Made by a program: the position numbers and the translations under genes. The notes under the pieces were generated by a model, which saw only the letters and a program-made list of their open reading frames with translations, ran no database searches and was not told the DNA's origin. Positions 4,018 to 6,199 of a stretch of DNA of 6,199 nucleotides are shown here, one piece after another. Source of the stretch: CAZNQW01 sp964575225 (GTDB taxonomy: Bacteria > Chloroflexota > Anaerolineae > JAAYZQ01); NCBI GenBank assembly GCA_964575225.1, contig CAZNQW010000231.1, forward strand, positions 1-6,199, given 5' to 3'. The stretch's first letter is position 1. Every line of letters starts with the position of its first letter.

Positions 4018-6198
4018 CTACCCGCCAAAGACCGGCACCGAGAACCGGACCGACGTCCCCTTGCCCCTTTCGCTCTCGATCCACATCTGCCCGTCCTGGG
4101 CTTCGACCAAAGCTCGGGCCAGGGCCACCTGGATGCGGGGCTCCAGGTCCTGCGATTCGGGCGCGGGACCGGTCCGGAAAAAGGGATCGAGGAGGTGTTC
4201 AATCTCGCTGTCGGCATGCCCCCCGCCCGAATCACGAATGTTGATCACCACGAAATCTTGTAGGGTGCGGGCGGCGTTTTCCAGCCGCGCCTCGGCGGCC
4301 CATACATCGATCCGGCCTCCGGAAGGCGTGGCCTCCACGGCGTGTTCCAACAGGTGCACCAGGGCCCGTTGCAGCAAGTGGGGATCGCCGCGGGCCGGCT
4401 GGAGATCGGCAGCGATCTGGGTCACCAGGGTCACCGACTTGGCCGCGGCCTGGATGCCAATGTCACCCAACGCCCCCTTGACCAGTTCCGACACCGACAG
4501 GGCCTGCGCCCGGGTGCCCGCCAAGCCGCGATGGGGGGAGGTCAGAGCGCTCAAATCCAGGAGGAGATCCAGCGCCTGCCGTCCCAGTTTTTCGACTCGA
4601 CCCGATTCGTAGCCGCTGCCTTCGAGCAGCAATAGAGCGGTGTGGATCTCCTCTCCGATCCCGCCGACGGCCTGTTCTAGGGCCTGGCGAGAGTGGTGCA
4701 GCGCCGTCACGTCGCACAGGAGAAATGCCTGACCTTCCGAACTCCTGTCCGCGATCCTGACGGGGGTGAGATAGCCTGCCAGGACCCGGTCCTCCCACGC
4801 AAGCACCGCCTGGTCGGCCAAGGGGCGCTGTCCCTTGCGGGAAAACTCGGACTGCAAGCGACGGAGCACCCGGCCGTCCATCTCGGCGCGCGGCAGGCCC
4901 AAGAGCCGTTCGGCGGCGCGATTGGCCAGAAGCAGGTCGCCCGAGGGTTGGACCACCACCACGCCGCCGGCCAACGAATTCAGGATGGCCTGGCCCAGGC
5001 TCCGCTGTTCCTGTTCCTCCTCCAGCGCCTGTTGCAGCCGCGAGGCCCGCTCGTCGACGGTCTGGAAGGCCCGGGCGTTGGTGATGGCGGCAGCCACCTG
5101 CGAGACCAACGCCTGGCACAGGCGGCTGTCGGCCTGGGAAAAGCTCTGTTGCTTTTCGACGTAACCCAACAGGGCCACGCCGATGGACCGCTCGCGGTGA
5201 TAGATGGGCACAATCAGCGTGGGTCCCCCCTGAGGGCGGCCCAACAGATCGTGCATGCGGTCAAACTGCTCATAATCGCGGGGCTCGTTGGCCAGCACCA
5301 ACCGCCGGCGCAATACCGCATGGCGGAGGAGGGAGAAATCGGCCAGGCGCACAATCACCTGCCGATGGACCTGGGTGTCCTGTTTCTGGCGGCGGCCCCA
5401 CCAGCCATAGCGGGCGGCCACCTGGAAATTTTCGGACGGCTCCTCGAGGGGCAATAGAATGTAGGCCCAATCGGCTGCCACCGAGCGGGCCAGCGATTCG
5501 CAGGCGTGTTCCAAGACCACCGGCAGCTCTAACGAGGCCGAGACGGCCTGGTTCACCTCCATGAGCAGGGCCATCTCCTGGCTCTGGCGCAGGGTCCGCT
5601 CGCTGGCCGACTGCAACCCTTGGCCATACGCCCCCCAATCGGCCAGGATCGTCCGATAGGTGACGATCAACAGCAAAAAGAGGGCGACGAGATGGAGCCA
5701 CAGAGCGGCCTGCCATAGGCGGGCCTGCCACAGGCCGGCCTGCCACAGGCCAGCCTGCCACAGGCTCATCAGCCCCAGGACGGTGCCCAGGGCAGAGACC
5801 GCAAAAGACGCCCCCAGCCACGGCGAGGCTTGACTTTGCCGGCGGCTCCACTGCCAGGTGGCCCACCCGCTGAGCAACAACACGAAGACGAATCCGGGAG
5901 CGGAGGCCGGCCGATCGGCAAGGCCCTGCGCCCCGATCCTCAGGCCCAGGGCCAGCCCGAACCCCACGCCGCCGAGGCCGAGCCCCAGGAGCCACCGAGC
6001 GCCCCCAGGCGACGAAAAGAAGGGATGGAAAAAGGCCCAGGCCAGGAGGGCCAGGGCCAGTCCCTGGATCGCCGCTTCGAGCGCCGATTCCAAGGCCCCT
6101 GGGGATACCCCGCTGGCTCTCCAGATCGCCCACAGGCCGCGGGCCAGGAGCACCGCGCCCGCGGCCAGGGCCACGCGCCGGTAGCCGGACATGCGCAT
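4018..6198 (-). CDS. Membrane-bound GAF-PAS sensor related to histidine kinases, degenerate catalytic core
   Basis: The 726-residue frame reaches the right edge. The ATG at 6198 or 6192 (MSGYRR) may be the real start, but upstream sequence is missing. In order: six likely membrane segments (about 9-27, 43-62, 69-92, 101-117, 127-147, 165-184), a short helical linker (190-215), a GAF domain (about 218-378), a coiled coil (383-402), a PAS domain (about 403-500), a dimerisation-like helical pair (about 500-555) and a HATPase-like domain (about 595-724). The ATPase fold keeps DSGGG (656-660), the F-box DPFFR (671-675) and the ending GKGTSVRFSVP. However, the H-box reads GEEIHTAL with Glu516 where the phospho-acceptor His belongs, the N-box has His615 and His619 instead of Asn, and the G2 glycines are replaced (PRIQVAL, 687-693). 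It probably senses a signal at the membrane without ordinary autophosphorylation. The stop lies 4 nt from the assembly gap. Confidence 0.85.
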   Translation of the reverse strand: MRMSGYRRVALAAGAVLLARGLWAIWRASGVSPGALESALEAAIQGLALALLAWAFFHPFFSSPGGARWLLGLGLGGVGFGLALGLRIGAQGLADRPASAPGFVFVLLLSGWATWQWSRRQSQASPWLGASFAVSALGTVLGLMSLWQAGLWQAGLWQARLWQAALWLHLVALFLLLIVTYRTILADWGAYGQGLQSASERTLRQSQEMALLMEVNQAVSASLELPVVLEHACESLARSVAADWAYILLPLEEPSENFQVAARYGWWGRRQKQDTQVHRQVIVRLADFSLLRHAVLRRRLVLANEPRDYEQFDRMHDLLGRPQGGPTLIVPIYHRERSIGVALLGYVEKQQSFSQADSRLCQALVSQVAAAITNARAFQTVDERASRLQQALEEEQEQRSLGQAILNSLAGGVVVVQPSGDLLLANRAAERLLGLPRAEMDGRVLRRLQSEFSRKGQRPLADQAVLAWEDRVLAGYLTPVRIADRSSEGQAFLLCDVTALHHSRQALEQAVGGIGEEIHTALLLLEGSGYESGRVEKLGRQALDLLLDLSALTSPHRGLAGTRAQALSVSELVKGALGDIGIQAAAKSVTLVTQIAADLQPARGDPHLLQRALVHLLEHAVEATPSGGRIDVWAAEARLENAARTLQDFVVINIRDSGGGHADSEIEHLLDPFFRTGPAPESQDLEPRIQVALARALVEAQDGQMWIESERGKGTSVRFSVPVFGG
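5709..5768 (-). repeat. Four 15-bp tandem units encoding a LWQAG repeat
   Basis: Four consecutive 15-bp units (5709-5723, 5724-5738, 5739-5753, 5754-5768; core CCTGCCACAGG on the plus strand) lie in frame in the sensor gene. They encode four near-identical five-residue steps of Leu-Trp-Gln-Ala-Gly/Arg/Ala type at residues 146-165, between the fifth and sixth membrane segments. Units differ at only a few bases, which suggests recent slippage or recombination. Unit changes would keep the frame. Confidence 0.9.
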
Positions 6199-6199
6199 T

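Noticed and set aside
5270..6133. A 287-codon minus-strand open frame
   Set aside because: It is an out-of-frame shadow of the sensor gene, rich in Gly, Pro and Arg with no recognisable domain.

Overview
This is a GC-rich bacterial chromosomal segment in which every gene I can support lies on the minus strand. Reading in the direction of transcription (right to left), it holds a large membrane-bound sensor protein related to histidine kinases, a 100-N assembly gap, a small Roadblock/LC7 (MglB-like) protein, the CTP synthase gene pyrG, a repeat-rich spacer, a tRNA-Thr(CGU), and the start of a ResB-like cytochrome c biogenesis gene that runs off the left edge. A Roadblock protein beside a multi-domain GAF/PAS sensor, a divergent ResB protein and REP-like/palindromic repeats would fit the Chloroflexota (Anaerolineae or Caldilineae type). 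That assignment is inference from gene style, because no taxonomic marker was compared.

Layout: 1-926 is the ResB-like CDS, whose stop lies outside the window. 966-1146 is a compact tRNA unit with a near-consensus sigma70-type promoter, the tRNA-Thr and a hairpin plus T-run terminator. 1147-1575 has no gene and holds degraded dispersed repeats: a REP-like element and two copies of a GTAGGGGC-type palindromic repeat. One terminal arm of the second copy overlaps the pyrG stop codon. 1576-3192 is pyrG with all key catalytic motifs. 3193-3442 is the pyrG leader and upstream spacer, with a 12-bp hairpin terminator for the Roadblock gene and another hairpin in the pyrG 5' region. 3443-3814 is the Roadblock gene with a clear ribosome binding site and its own promoter. 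3914-4013 is the gap. 4018-6198 is the sensor.

How the genes relate: pyrG, tRNA-Thr and the ResB-like gene are separate housekeeping or membrane-biogenesis units. The sensor and the Roadblock protein may work together, as in systems that pair a kinase-like sensor with an MglB-type GTPase regulator. They have separate transcription signals, and the gap has unknown true length. The most notable observation is that the sensor keeps a kinase-like layout (six membrane segments, GAF, PAS, dimerisation-like region, ATPase fold) but lacks the phospho-acceptor His, the N-box Asn residues and the G2 glycines. It therefore looks like a pseudo-histidine kinase.
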